This document shows positions 11,810-24,011 of a stretch of 64,000 nt of DNA, piece by piece. Each line of letters begins with the position of its first letter. The first letter of the stretch is position 1. Where the stretch lies: the NCBI GenBank assembly GCA_914767715.1, contig OU612075.1, forward strand, positions 250,001 through 314,000, read 5' to 3'. The position numbers and the translations under genes were made by a program. This stretch comes from Membranipora membranacea (Eukaryota; Bryozoa; Gymnolaemata; Cheilostomatida; Membraniporidae). The notes under the pieces are model-generated. The model saw only the letters and a list, made by a program, of their open reading frames with translations. It was not told the DNA's origin and did not search any database.

Positions 11810-12353
11810 GTTAAATCTTGAAATCTTCAGACTGATGATTAATAGTAACAGCTGGGTCATGTCCAACTCCACTCACCCTCCTCACTCTCCTCCTCCTCCT
11901 CCGCGGACTGATGGATGTGAAAGGACACTCTACCACAGTGTCACCTACGGCAAGATAGAAATACGGCTAGAGCACAACGTCACTAATAAGACTATAGAGA
12001 TAACATCCTATCATGGGATTACCAACCAACCAGTCAACAGTTGGACGCACTGTGGCGACTTATTTTATGGTGGGAAGCCATCTTGGTTCGTGAACTTTGC
12101 CCTGAGGATTGACCCTGAAGTTGAAGGAGAATGGTTGATTGTGGCGTATCCACCAGGTAACATTCTGGATGTGTACACTCTCTCTGGAAGGCGAGTCACC
12201 TCCATTCCATGTGCTCAATTAGACAGGAATTCCAAAAACCTGGTTTTTTATGACCCGGCTAACCCGGGAAAAATCAGGTTGGAAGTTGGTGCAAAAGCCA
12301 ACAAAGTATATACAGTTGATCTCCTCACATATACGGTGTCATCGATCCAGTGA
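11810..12353 (+). CDS. Hypothetical protein, 172 residues, behind a splice acceptor
   Basis: An open frame from ATG 11835 to TGA 12353 encodes 172 residues. It starts with a Ser/Thr/Pro-rich segment ending in a proline run (PPHSPPPPPR), then a compact, beta-rich region with two potential N-glycosylation sites early (NVT, NKT), Cys at CGD and IPC, and an EGEWLIVAYPPGNILDVY stretch. A good acceptor (TTTTCCATGCAG) ends at 11809, so the 5' UTR is probably split by an intron. An AATAAA signal lies at 12516-12521, followed by an A-run. No signal peptide or membrane segment is seen. I do not recognise the family. The ordinary amino-acid composition and the flanking acceptor and poly(A) signal make it a likely real gene. 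Confidence 0.55.
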
Positions 12354-12515
12354 CCAATCACAACTCTTCTTTCGATCACACTCTTATCTCATGTTCATCA
12401 TTTTCTATTGGTGGTACTAGTTTTACTTTTTCTATATTTGTTCTATTGACTTTTATTCTTATATAGATATTTCTATTCACATTTATATACCTATATTTCA
12501 ACTTATCTTTACCCC

Positions 12516-12521
12516 AATAAA
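12516..12521 (+). terminator. Poly(A) signal AATAAA
   Basis: The canonical hexamer lies 163 bases after the stop codon of the ORF at 11835-12353, on the same strand. Confidence 0.45.
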
Positions 12522-15192
12522 AAAAAAACTTCTGTTTATAAATTTTCACGAATTCCATTTCTTGCCAAATTAATTTCCCAAATACCAAGAAATATTTTAG
12601 ATATCCATACAAAACTTTTGACATATTGGTTAGAGTAACGTGGTTGACACATTTTTATTGAGGCCGCAGTGCCTCATATGATATCACATCATCTGGTGAG
12701 CCTCAGAGTAAAAACCTACTGCAGAGTTCAAACCTACCGGGGAGTACAAACCTACTGTAGGGTACATTCTCGCTTACAAAACAAGGGCATTATTTATCAT
12801 ATTGAGACTTGTTCAACAAAATCAGAATAAAGTTGAACTTAAATAATAAACCACATCTAGATAAGATCAAGTCAGCATTGAAATAACTGCTACTGAATAG
12901 AAAGAGCGGAATTCATCACTCACTAATCACGGAAAAGGAAACCACTTGCGCGGATGACAGGATTATTGAGACTTACTTTTTTAATAGTACGTTGTCAGAG
13001 TATATCGTTTAGTCATTAACCAATAACATTGAATTGCATTGTTTGCCAGGACTACAAGAATTTTTAATGCAAGTAGTCATGACCACTTTCAGTCAAAATA
13101 AAACATCATCATCTACATCATTTTGGACACATTTCTAAAACTTTCTCGACACATTTCCATGTGGTGATCCATCACAATTCCCCCGTGCCCCTCACCACCA
13201 CCATTAAACAGCGGATCTTTTTTGTAACACAGATTAATAGAATGCAGGCTACATGTAGGTGCCCTGACCAAGTGGAGCTTCAAGTATATTTGTATATATA
13301 TATTTGTTTTGATCTTTCTACCAAAACATGTATATATATAAAAACTTTTATTGCAACAACCATCATCCGAAGATGTTCTCCCTGATGTGCAAAGGAACCA
13401 AAGCAAAAACAATCGAAATAAAATCAAGGGAATAATAAAACTCAGTTTAATGAAAACAGATGTTTTGACAATGCAATGTACGTAGAGTTGTTGATGAATG
13501 AAGATGTTGATGAAGGTTGTTAAAAGAAGTAGTCATATGAATCAAAAAGAAGTCTTTTGGTGGATGTAAGATATTGTGTGTTATTGATTTATGCTGAAGT
13601 GAACTCTTATCATTGGTTGTAGGTGTGAAAATAATTCTTGTTTTATTTTAGTCAAGAGCCTCAAATAATCAATTACATGAATTTATATTACATTTCAACA
13701 TCTACATCGAAATTCCGACAAGAACTCACACACACACCGTACAGAACGGCTTACTTATTTTGAGAATTTCAATCAATACAACTTTTTGATTTGTTGAGCG
13801 ATAAATAAAACTTCGCATCAATGAATGAATAGTATGTGCTCAAAACAAATGTGAAATTCATGGAACTGACTGACATAAACAATACAAACAAGTTCTATTG
13901 ATTAGTATCGTTTAATCACCAGCTGACATATTACAGTGAGTTTTTTTCTCAGTACACATTTGAGATTCAAGTGCGGCAGTGCCCTCGAGAAGGTCAAACA
14001 GTTCCTGTAGCACCATGTGAAGGGTGTGTGCTTTTGATGATTGGATTATATTTGATGATAAAACATCAGGCCACACCGATTCTTTCAATAGCCCTTATTC
14101 TATCAATTATGTCTGATTTTGAGATGGGAAACAAGGCTACGCTGTTATTGATGTATATTGAGGACAACATTAAGATCTGTTGTCTTGGTTTATAGGTGTT
14201 GATGGAAATTGTGGAATTTTGCTAGTCAAGAGCCGATCAGATAGCCTAGTCAGATACGCGCTGCAGCATCATTTAAAGAAGAGTTCTTGCAGCTCACTAT
14301 TTTCCATTTGCATGATGATATTTCTCAAGTGATGATCAAACAAGAGGCAATCTTGTAAAGACCTACAAGAGTAAGATAGTAACAAAGAATAGTTTTGTAA
14401 CGATAATAATAATGATAATAGCTGGTCTCCATAAAATTTCATTTGTTCTTGGGTCTAAAGCTTGTTGTACTTCCATTCTGACTTCTGAGTATATGTGACA
14501 AATCATCTGGAAACAACAGATCAACAGCAATCATATTTTCATGTTAATTTTAGAGAAACCATATAATTCCAAGAGACCCAGGGGGTGATAGAATCTGAGG
14601 ATTGTGGAAAACCAAAATTGATAGTAAGTATCAAAAATAACCTGATTGTCTTATTAGGAGTTATATACTCATCTTTTGTGAAGGGACAACTCCTAAGAAA
14701 ATGTTTTTTGTTAGATCAGGTCCTAACATTTGTCCCAAACTCCTTGGTGGAATTCAGTTGAGTTTTCATCAGTGATTCAGCGTTAATCATAGTATACATG
14801 ACTAACATAAGCGGACAGAGATATTTTTATTTTACAGAGATGTAAAAAAGAACATATTAACATGATAAATATCAGGATTATAATGATACGGAATGATGAA
14901 GGTGGACTTTTGTAATATAATAGATTTTTTGTAAACTTTTTTGTTACTGAACATGCGGATAAACACTTATTTTACAGGGGGTCGTCACTTCGGAACATCA
15001 GGGTCACCAAGGGTGGAATCGCAAAATTTAAGCATGTAATGGCCATTCTGATATGAAAACAGGACAAGTTGCTTGATATAGGATCTTGCTTTCAAACAGT
15101 TATTGAACCACATAGACTGCCCTTGTCAGGGCTGTCTGTGTGCACCTTTCATGTATCATATACTATATATATTCTATTATTGCCGATCAATG
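12522..15192. other. Intergenic stretch with one dispersed repeat
   Basis: No gene is supported. Content is AT-rich, with a TA microsatellite near 13290-13345. The inverse copy of the 4.8-5.4 kb dispersed repeat occupies about 14490-14910. A minus-strand ORF at 13113-13427 begins with a hydrophobic stretch, but most of it is translated TA repeat. Confidence 0.4.
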
Positions 15193-15438
15193 TCAACGAC
15201 AAATAAGACCATACATGAATAAATAAATAAAAACAAAGCAGTCAGGTGTATTTATGGAAAGTATTGTTGTCCATAATTGATGTTCCTTGTCGTAATCCCC
15301 AACATTAGCAACAATTCTAAAACACAGAATATCCAGATGTACTTTCAGCTTGAGTAATGAAAGTCTCTCTTCATATTCTTCCTCGAATGGAATCATAGTT
15401 CTAGTGCTGAGCTTTTGCAATCTTTCCAGTTTAGTCTT
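15193..15438 (-). pseudogene. LINE (CR1/L2-like) remnant
   Basis: On the minus strand the frame reads LERLQKLSTRTMIPFEEEYEERLSLLKL. This is the same C-terminal reverse-transcriptase motif as in the LINE at 8523-8953 (LERIQ..TRTILP..YEERL). The rest is degenerate and ends at a stop at 15193-15195. Only about 80 codons are left. It is a decayed relative rather than a copy of the 8.5-kb element. Confidence 0.5.
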
Positions 15439-16126
15439 ATCATTTTATCAAATTTGTAATGGTTGGAACTTTTGGCAGTAGTCAGCTAACCTTGTCATTG
15501 TGCATTTATTGGTATAAAAATTAAAGATTAATGAAAATAATAAACAGTTGAAACTATTATTGAAGACATTATTGGATTTATAGCCATCGGAGTCTAGCTA
15601 TTAAACATCGTTGAACTTTTAGTAATGCTGCAAAAACTAAGAGTTTTTCAAGACAGCCGTCTACAAAATCCATAATAAGCCAGCCCAATGATATTTGGAT
15701 GACAATAGATGTGTTAGTTAGTGACAGACAGTGTTAGCAATGCCGTATATGTCATGTGTTTTTCAGTAAAACATAAGTATTGCTATGTTGGGTATTTATA
15801 TATATATACCACTTAGTATTTTATTCTTGTTGTTATTTACTCCTTCATTTTTACCACCAACAAGGAGTAACAGTTACTCCTTGCTAGCAGCAATTATGAT
15901 ATATATGATTACATTGCAATACAAAATATAGTATGTTAGGGTTTAAATATTGTTTAACACCGTATTGTAAAAAGAAATTTAATTTGGGGCCTTTAAAGTG
16001 CTTTGTAATAATAACATAATAACCTACTGACCTTATGTTTTCAAGTGGTTTAATAATTCGCAGTTAGCGATGACAGAAAGCGCGAATACTTAAAACTAGC
16101 TAAATACTTATTTTAGATGTCAAGAG

Positions 16127-16212
16127 GCTGAATAGCTCCGTGTGTAGAGTATCCTCCGCCTTGAAAGCACAATTAACTGGGATGTTGCAGGTTCCAATCC
16201 CACTGAGGTCTG
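16127..16212 (+). repeat. tRNA-like sequence, possible SINE head
   Basis: A TAGCTCCGTGTGTAGAGTA stretch resembles an A box, and GGTTCCAATCC about 60 nt later resembles a B box (one mismatch to GGTTCGAATCC). Acceptor stems do not pair convincingly, so it is not called a tRNA gene. Confidence 0.3.
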
Positions 16213-16244
16213 TTTTTTGAAATAGAATACTACCACTAACATTG

Positions 16245-16609
16245 CATTCTGCGCATGCTCAGCTCTGGGCATGAGCTGATCTCTGCAAAATTGAGCCTCG
16301 GAATTCCGAAGCCATCTGATTGGCTACCTGCTCTGGTGACATATCCACCAAAGCGTGCGGATTTGTTATTAATAGTTCTCCTCTCTTGTCATTATTAGCT
16401 GATTTTTGATTGACAGTTTATGCGGGGGATATCCCATTTTCCCTTTCCAAAGTTGCAATCAGAACCCAAACTAAACTCATTGTTCTTGCACATGCGCAAA
16501 TTCAAGTCACGCATGATGCATACTTAGCCTTACGACACCTGCTTTGTGGTAATGATAGCCTAGTTTATCAGTGATCTACATGCCCAGTCAGATCACGAGA
16601 GTCAGTATG
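16245..16609 (+). mobile_element. 9-bp-TSD MITE family, copy 1 (365 bp)
   Basis: The element begins CATTCTGCGCATGCTCAGC and ends CACGAGAGTCAGTATG. It is bounded by a perfect 9-bp target duplication CTAACATTG (16236-16244 and 16610-16618). Its two ends form imperfect inverted repeats (CATTCTG.. / CATACTG..; GGGCATG..GATC in both arms). The inside is non-coding. A 9-bp duplication is characteristic of Mutator-like transposition. Three sibling copies lie within 2.4 kb. Confidence 0.85.
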
Positions 16610-16878
16610 CTAACATTGAGGAGTTATCCTCTCAAATTTGCGGGCCTGAGATCCGTGAATAATTATGACTAGTGAAAAAGGTTGGAGTTGTGACCTCCGC
16701 GAATTATTAAGGTCAGTACATAGAGTTAAATCTATGGGTCAGTAGGGTAATGACCATAAATATAACGGGTTCCCCAATCTCTCACTGTAATGAAATGAGA
16801 GCAGAAGCTAATAAAATCTCAAGTGTCAAGGTTACACAAATAGTCCAAGTAGATTGGTCCAACACCTCTATTTATTTC

Positions 16879-17242
16879 CATTCTGCGCATGCTCAGCTCT
16901 GGGCATGAGCTGATCTCTGCAAAATTGAGCCTCGGAATTCCGAAGCCATCTGATTGGCTACCTGCTCTGGTGACATACTTCCCAGAGCGTGCGGATTTGT
17001 TATTGATAGTTATCCTCTCTTGTCATTATTAGCTGATTTTGATTGACAGTTTATGCAGGGGATATCCCATTTCCCCTTTCCAAAGTTGCAATCAGAACCC
17101 AAACTAAACTCATTGTTCTTGCACATGCGCGAATTCAAGTCACGCATGATGCATACTTAGCCTTACGACACCTGCTTTGTGGTAATGATAACCTAGTTTA
17201 TCAGTGATCTACATGCCCAGTCAGATCACGAGAGTCAGTATG
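16879..17242 (+). mobile_element. 9-bp-TSD MITE family, copy 2 (364 bp)
   Basis: Nearly identical to the copy at 16245-16609, in the same orientation. It is bounded by a perfect 9-bp duplication ATTTATTTC (16870-16878 and 17243-17251). The different target sequence shows independent insertion rather than local duplication. Confidence 0.85.
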
Positions 17243-17744
17243 ATTTATTTCCCCATTGCTTTACATGCAAACTATGTTGACTTGTCACCTCAATAGGCCT
17301 GCTTCAGATTCTTTCAATTCTTTAACCAGACCACTCAAAATGATGGTATGCTCCTGGTTTTCCATATTGGTGACTATGGGTTGAAAAGCGGTTGTCAGAA
17401 TTTTTTAGTGGCCCCATATATAAGACCATTGCATTTTGCACACATTTCCGGTCTAATTTACATTAGCCAATCCGTATGCATTGATCTTCCAAAAATGATT
17501 TTGCAAAAAGATTTTCAAACTTTAATTCAATAGATTTCCATTGCAAATACACCTGAAAATATTAACAGGGTACAATATCACTGATAGCGGTGCTTTTGAA
17601 TTGGCTACAGCCTCATTTGTCATCAGCATACTAATCATTTTATTTTGGAGGATGGGTGCAACAAGTTCACCTTCACCCAATTACAGGTGTATTACCATTA
17701 CTCAAGACAAGATTTGAATTGATGTCTTCCTTTATGAAAATGAC

Positions 17745-17800
17745 CATTCTGCGCATGCTCAGCTCTGGGCATGAGTAGTCAGATCACAAGAGTCAGTATG
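17745..17800 (+). mobile_element. 56-bp miniature derivative of the 9-bp-TSD MITE
   Basis: Only the termini remain: CATTCTGCGCATGCTCAGCT followed by CTGGGCATGAG, then GTCAGATCACAAGAGTCAGT and ATG. Over 300 bp of interior is gone. It has its own perfect 9-bp duplication GAAAATGAC (17736-17744 and 17801-17809). Confidence 0.85.
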
Positions 17801-18046
17801 GAAAATGACCTGCAAAAGGAGTAGGATATTAATGAATGCAATTTTCACATTTTTTCGCAGTTCTTGCCAAACTTTCCACAGATAATTCTTGTTGATCACA
17901 TGCAAGAAAAATACACTGCTGCAACCTTGACAACAACAAGACCTAAAAGTCCAGATTATCTTAAGTAACAAGGTTAGTTTATAGCAATAAGATTAAAGTG
18001 GAGAAACAAGTTTTCAGCCTATATCAAACTTTCAAAGGTTGCTGGA

Positions 18047-18161
18047 GCCACAGGTCTACTCTAAAACCTGGGATTTTGGCAATGTTTGACTGCCCCTTTG
18101 AGTTTTCGTTGGGGGCAGTCAAACATTGCCAAAATCCCAGGTTTTAGAGTAGACCTGTGGC
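18047..18161. repeat. Perfect 50-bp inverted repeat (hairpin)
   Basis: Arm 18047-18096 (GCCACAGGTCTACTC..) is the exact reverse complement of 18112-18161, with a 15-nt loop (TTTGAGTTTTCGTTG). There is no mismatch in 50 pairs. Confidence 0.95.
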
Positions 18162-18215
18162 CCAGTACTTCGTTAGTACGCAGGCTTGCATGATCAGTGA
18201 CTCAGTGACCTTCTT

Positions 18216-18579
18216 CATACTGACTCTCGTGATCTGACTGGGCATGTAGATCACTGATAAACTAGGCTATCATTACCACAAAGCAGGTGTCGTAAGGCTA
18301 AGTATGCATCATGCGTGACTTGAATTTGCGCATGTGCAAGAACAATGAGTTTAGTTTTGGTTCTGATTGCAACTTTGGAAAGGGGAAATGGGATATCCCC
18401 TGCATAAACTGTCAATCAAAATCAGCTAATAATGATAAGAGAGGATAACTATTAATAACAAATCCGCACACTTTGGGGAGTATGTTACCAGAGCAGGTAG
18501 CCAATCAGATGGCTTCGGAATTTCGAGACTCTATTTTGCAGAGATCAGCTCATGCCCAGAGCTGAGCATGCGCAGAATG
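18216..18579 (-). mobile_element. 9-bp-TSD MITE family, copy 4 (364 bp, inverted)
   Basis: Reverse-orientation copy of the family at 16245 and 16879, bounded by a perfect 9-bp duplication GACCTTCTT (18207-18215 and 18580-18588). Confidence 0.85.
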
Positions 18580-18588
18580 GACCTTCTT

Positions 18589-20514
18589 ACTTACTTCCCA
18601 GCAAGCATATAGGATGCATTCACCAGTTTCTTTCGGGGGGGGGGGGGGGGGAGGGGGGGTTGGGTGAGGTGATGATTGTTTTACTATTCTGGGTGATCAT
18701 TTAATTCGACGGCATTTAGTCAAGGAATAGACTGAGAGCATTTGTAGATTTGCGTACATAATAAGCGAAATTGACATCAGAAAAAAGTTCAGAGGTGCAT
18801 CACACCCCCAACTTGACCCAGGATAAAAGTTTGAACAGTTGTCATGTATTCGAAGTTTAAATATTGATCAGTACGTATATATATATATATATGGCAAAAA
18901 GATACAGAACATTTGAGCACAGGGATGATGGTCATGCGGTTAGTGAATTGAATGTTATGTCGGAGGAAAAGATACCTTTACATCTGGTCTCATACGGTTA
19001 TAATAGCTGTAATTCCATGCGTTTGTTCTTTGTGTCCAACTAATTTCATGTCAAACAGGCCTGCTTCAAGTTTTCTTAAGAACAGAATATGACCGAATGA
19101 CTTGTTGAGTTACTTCTTGCTTTGACTGTAGTATCTCTTTCACTGAAGCAATTGTTGAGGGTGATAAACTGACTATTCTCCCATTGCTGAATTAGTGCCA
19201 TAAATTTAACTCTGAAACCTAGCCTTTCTTGAAACTGCTAGTTTGAGAGTAATCGCTTCTTCTGGTGATTTTTCCAGCTATGTTTCATACTCTTTTGATA
19301 ATCAGTCAATGTCAGAAATCGCATAACCAGATTCTCACCATTTGCTGGAGGATCTAGAAGAATCGGACAATCCCAACAAACGTTATTCCCATAGTCTCAA
19401 TGTTAAACCTAGAAAGGTCACCTTATACAGCTGAAATGAGGCACTTAATTGTGGGTGACGTTTCAACATTGGATTGTGTAGTAGAAATGATGCTACATAA
19501 TATGAATTTGCAGCCCACAATTCATGTTTTTATTGAATACTCGATTCATCTTTATCGGATTTTGAGTTTGAAATAGTTTTACATTCAGCAGCATCTTGTT
19601 ATTAATTTGATGCTGTTTTTTCCTTACAAGTTTTCTAGGTGAGAAATAATATCAAAGTGTTCACGACAAACTGCTTAATCTATTGCAATTTTCAAACACA
19701 AAATCTGATCTGAATTGATTGAGTTATCAATAAACAAACCTGGTATGTAGACTGCAAGTCAATGATGACACCAATGCTTCTGCACAGTTCAATGTCGTAA
19801 TGTCACCCACAATTAAATGCTTCCCTCTGAGTACCTCAATGCTAAATAAAGCTAAACTCCCGTACGGGGTTGAGCCAATAGGAGTGGACACATGACACAG
19901 AAAGTATCCCCACCTTTTCCTGACCGCAAATCGACAACCACGCACAAGCATAGAAAGTGTTTTTTGCTATACTATTGATTACCCGATTCTTCATGCTAGT
20001 GTCGTTCTATTGTTTTACAGAATGTTGGATCAAAAAACTCGAATGCCTAGGAAAAGCTCTCTTAAGTCATACAATACGTTGTCATTAACATATGCGGCGT
20101 CTGAGTCCGACCAGCTTTGGTTACTTGTGCCTTGACTGACCTTGACCTGACCTTGACTAAAGGTATTCAATGTTATGATGTCGTCATATTCGGTGTGATA
20201 AAAATACTGCCAATAAACTGAGAAATAACTCCTCAGATGGGATAACGGGACGAATCCGCCCCATTCTCCCACTTTCTGTTACCCCACCTGGATGAGATTG
20301 TTATATCCAACACTAAGCAGATATTGGTAAGCAGGCAGGTACAAATATATATGTGGCATTATCCTATAATCCCTTGGGCTGAATGTCGCTCTAGCCATCA
20401 AGGCCATCTCATCCTACTGTAAATTATAACCCAGCAGAAAAACTTCAACATTAACAACTGATGCCTGATTGACTGATAAGATGCATAACCACCTCCTAAT
20501 ACACTTCTGATGTT
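18589..20514. other. Intergenic stretch upstream of the amidase remnant
   Basis: A G-run of nearly 20 bases followed by GA and more G (about 18635-18660) could form a quadruplex. A TA microsatellite lies at about 18880. The rest is AT-rich. The first exon of the amidase gene might lie here, but no convincing start was found. A TTTTACAG acceptor-like site precedes an ATG at 20021. Confidence 0.35.
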
Positions 20515-21695
20515 GAGCCTGCAAGTGAACCAGAACTCAGAGATATCGCTGACACTTTGAGGCTTGGTATCAACGATGACGACCTCGAGGAGTATACAGG
20601 TTTGTTGCCGTGACGTACCATCTTGAAAATATTTTGAACAAATTTGTATTTTTGATATGATTCATGATTAACTGTTTTGCACTTTCACATGTCAAGGTGC
20701 TCGCAGGCCTAAATATACTCCCTCAGGTACACCAATAATATGCCTTGACTCCAGGTTAGAAGCCAAATTGCAGCATGTCAGCATGTCCTGAAACCATCAA
20801 AAATGTAATAATGTAACAGGAATTGCTTCAACCTACAAGATAATCAATAAAATGGTGAATATTATCCGGATTTTGCTTGAAACAATTAATGTTGTAATAT
20901 ATATTTACCACCACATAGTCCTTGTGGCACTTGACATCTTGACAGCAAGGACAGAGATGAGGAATAACAGTTTTTTTGTTTTGTTTTTTTTTTTACTTTT
21001 TTTATGAAGTATTATAATTCTGGAAACAAATTTTAGTGTAAACATTCAAGTACAATCATCGATGCTTCCCCACTTCAAAAGATAATTATGAATTACAAAG
21101 AAACTCAACTCAACTTGACCAAGGTATTTTATCTATTTATTATATTCATATATATATTTTGTAATAATGACATCTGCCTGTGTACTCTCTGCATGCTGTG
21201 ATTTAAAACATGCGACTTCATATTATTCTAGAATGGCTGAATATGTCCTTAGCTCGTTGTGGTGGTCTAAGAGATATCCCGGAGACAACAATACCAGTAT
21301 TATATCCCAGAATACCCGACGTGAAACCAACAAGAGAAGATATCCCTCTCAATGCTTGGTAAATGAAATAATATTTAATACTTTTTGAACAGTATGAGGT
21401 TTGTACCACAATAAGACACAATTAGCCCAGATCATAACTGATCATTAACGGAGATTTGTCACATCTGATTTCAGACTTATAAAACCATAAGGCTCTTTAC
21501 ACAATTATTTAATGATGTTCATTATAATGTTTATAACACTCAACTCTAAGTTGTAGCTGGGATACAGCCGGTCTTCTTATTTTAAGCAATCTACTCTCAC
21601 AAACATGTATCGAGGTAAATAATTTTCACCAAACTTTCAATTAATGCTAGGTAGACATAAAACAAGATAACAAATATTTAGATGTTACCTTTCAT

Positions 21696-21751
21696 CTGCA
21701 GATTGTATCTCTTATTTCGTCTGCAGATTGTATCTCTTATTTCGTCTGCAG
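21696..21751. repeat. 25-bp tandem repeat that triplicates a splice acceptor
   Basis: CTGCAG followed by ATTGTA recurs at 21696, 21721 and 21746 with a 25-bp period. The last copy is the acceptor of the amidase exon that starts at 21752. Each copy carries the same CTGCAG acceptor context. Confidence 0.85.
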
Positions 21752-21829
21752 ATTGTAGCAAGAGAGGTAGATATGGCTCTAGGAGGGGACCAGGGTGGTT
21801 CAGTTAGAGTGCCAAGTAGTTGGACTGGC

Positions 21830-21967
21830 TGTGTGGGACTCTGTGTGGGACTGTGTGTGGGACTCTGTGTGGGACTCTGTGTGGGACTGTGTGTGGGACT
21901 CTGTGTGGGACTGTGTGTGGGACTCTGTGTGGGACTGTGTGTGGCACTCTGTGTGGCACTCTGTGTG
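21830..21967. repeat. 12-bp minisatellite inside an amidase exon
   Basis: About 11 units of GTGTGGGACTCT or GTGTGGGACTGT, with the last two reading GTGTGGCACTCT. They lie directly after the codons for SSWTGCVGL. A 10-bp duplication (GGTCTGGTCC twice) follows. In frame the unit encodes VGLC, so the array looks like an expansion of the GL codons of the amidase motif. Confidence 0.9.
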
Positions 21968-24011
21968 GGGTCTGGTCCGGTCTGGTCCCAGTAACTGGCT
22001 CTATTGGTTTGTTACAGTTTTTTTTGCAATAATAGTTGTGATTATTCTTAGATTTAATCGGTTTTTTCCCACTGCTGCTTTGGCCTTTGTGAAGATTGTA
22101 AAAATTTTATGCCCAAAGATGTACAATATGGACTGTTTGTCACATCATTATTAGGTGCAGGTATATCGTTGATGTCCTTATTCCAGTTGCTAGCTACACT
22201 CAAATAGGAACTTCAAGGACTTCTACACCCAGTAAACATATACCACAATAAGCCAGTGTTTATCAAAAGAAAAGAAGTGCACACAAAACAGACCAGCATT
22301 ACATAAACTTATGCATTGGCGCTTTAAAATTCAGTTAATTTGAAAATGCAAAAGGTATTATGACATTAACTGAACACTGAACAGTTATTCCTGTGTAGGT
22401 TTGGAGCCAACAGTTGATCACATCGGACCGATGGCTAATACAGGATCAGATGTAGCGTTACTTCTTGAGGTTATAGCTGGGTACGATGGAGGTAGAGATC
22501 ACCGTCAAACCCATAATCCGCCCATCCAAAAATATACAAAAATGGTGAGTCAAGTTTTTGTATTCACCCGCTTATTGATATGATGTCGTTTTGTTCTGTT
22601 TCGCAAGTTGTTTAAATATTTTTCATATATAAAGGAGAAAATAGTACCTCTTTAGTACCTTCTCATCCTGACTATGAGTGAAAATCAGTCCAAATTGGGC
22701 CACAGGCTGTTTTTGAACATAGCACAGTGTTCTAAACTAGACGGAGAGCTCTATAATGATACCAAACATCTGATACCCTCACACTCGCTTTAACATTATC
22801 ACAAAACAAAGGGGTTTTTCAATCACAGCTGATGTTGTATATATGTCTGAATGTTTAAATGGCCACAATTTGTCTAGAGGAACAACATCAAAGCGCAGCC
22901 GCAGCAGAGTAAATAATAAGATGACAAGTAAATGATTAAAGTGATTCTCTAAATTGTGCTATCAAAATTCACCCCACCCTTGCAATCACATCACCTCAGC
23001 CTGTCGTCCCTGTAATTGCTAACCCTTTGTATTTTATAGTTTTTTTTTCATTTGAATTTGCCCCCATATCTATGATTTACTCTATCGCGTTCATCACTTA
23101 ATCATGTTTTGTCAAGGTTAAAAGGAGATTTGAGTGGCAAAAAGTTTGCATATGTGACAGAAGGTGTCAGTAATGCTACTCCCGGTGTAAAGTCAACTAT
23201 AGACGGGGTCGTTGATCAGATCAAAGCTGCTGGAGGCGTGGTGGATGAGATCAGTATTCCTGAACATATGACAGGTGAGCTACTGTGAATCTAGTAAACA
23301 TAAACCCTAAACATGTTCACATTTTTCATATGTTTATAGTAAAAACAATCAAATCTAAGCCACAAAGTTACGCTTGTGATTGAATGTTAATTTGATTTTT
23401 ATCAAGGGCAATGTGCGAAGAATTGGAAATTTCGTTCCTTAATAATGTTTACTCAACAAGATGAGTGCTGAGCAGAGATGGTTTTACTGCCAGCAGGGAC
23501 CCTCCCTGCTGATAGATAATGAAACAGCATAGAAAACATGGAGTTATCTTGTCATGTTTAAAAGGCAGGCAACTCCCATATATATTTGCCTTTCTACGAC
23601 AACTATATGAATACATTCAATTCTTTGCCCTAATGAGTACAGTATGGCAGGATCCATGTACCAGAATTCATAAATGTCTCTTTATTCAGGCGGTCCGATA
23701 TTTATGGCTTTATGGACCGGTTTCTATGATTCAATATTCAAGAATCATGGACAATCACCAGGTTACAATGAGTTCTACAACAGATCAGCTGGAATTCACC
23801 TCAAAAAAGCGTTAAAGGTCAGTGTCATTCACAATTTATGTGCTGATCTCATGTGTTCACTCCATTCAATCAACCAGCATCTTTTTTAAACTATTAAGCT
23901 TTGACAGAATTTTTTGCTGTACCTAAGCATCTGTCAAAAGGAAAGTGATCATTTTGTTAAGGTTTTTGTTTAGGTTAAGGTTCATATTTTTTTGTAGTGT
24001 TATGTGGTAAG

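Noticed and set aside
13113-13427. Possible small secreted protein (hydrophobic N terminus) on the minus strand
   Set aside because: The middle of the frame is translated TA microsatellite (YIYIQIY), and no splice or homology support was seen.
16127-16212. tRNA gene
   Set aside because: The A and B boxes are imperfect and acceptor and T stems do not pair, so only a tRNA-derived repeat is plausible.
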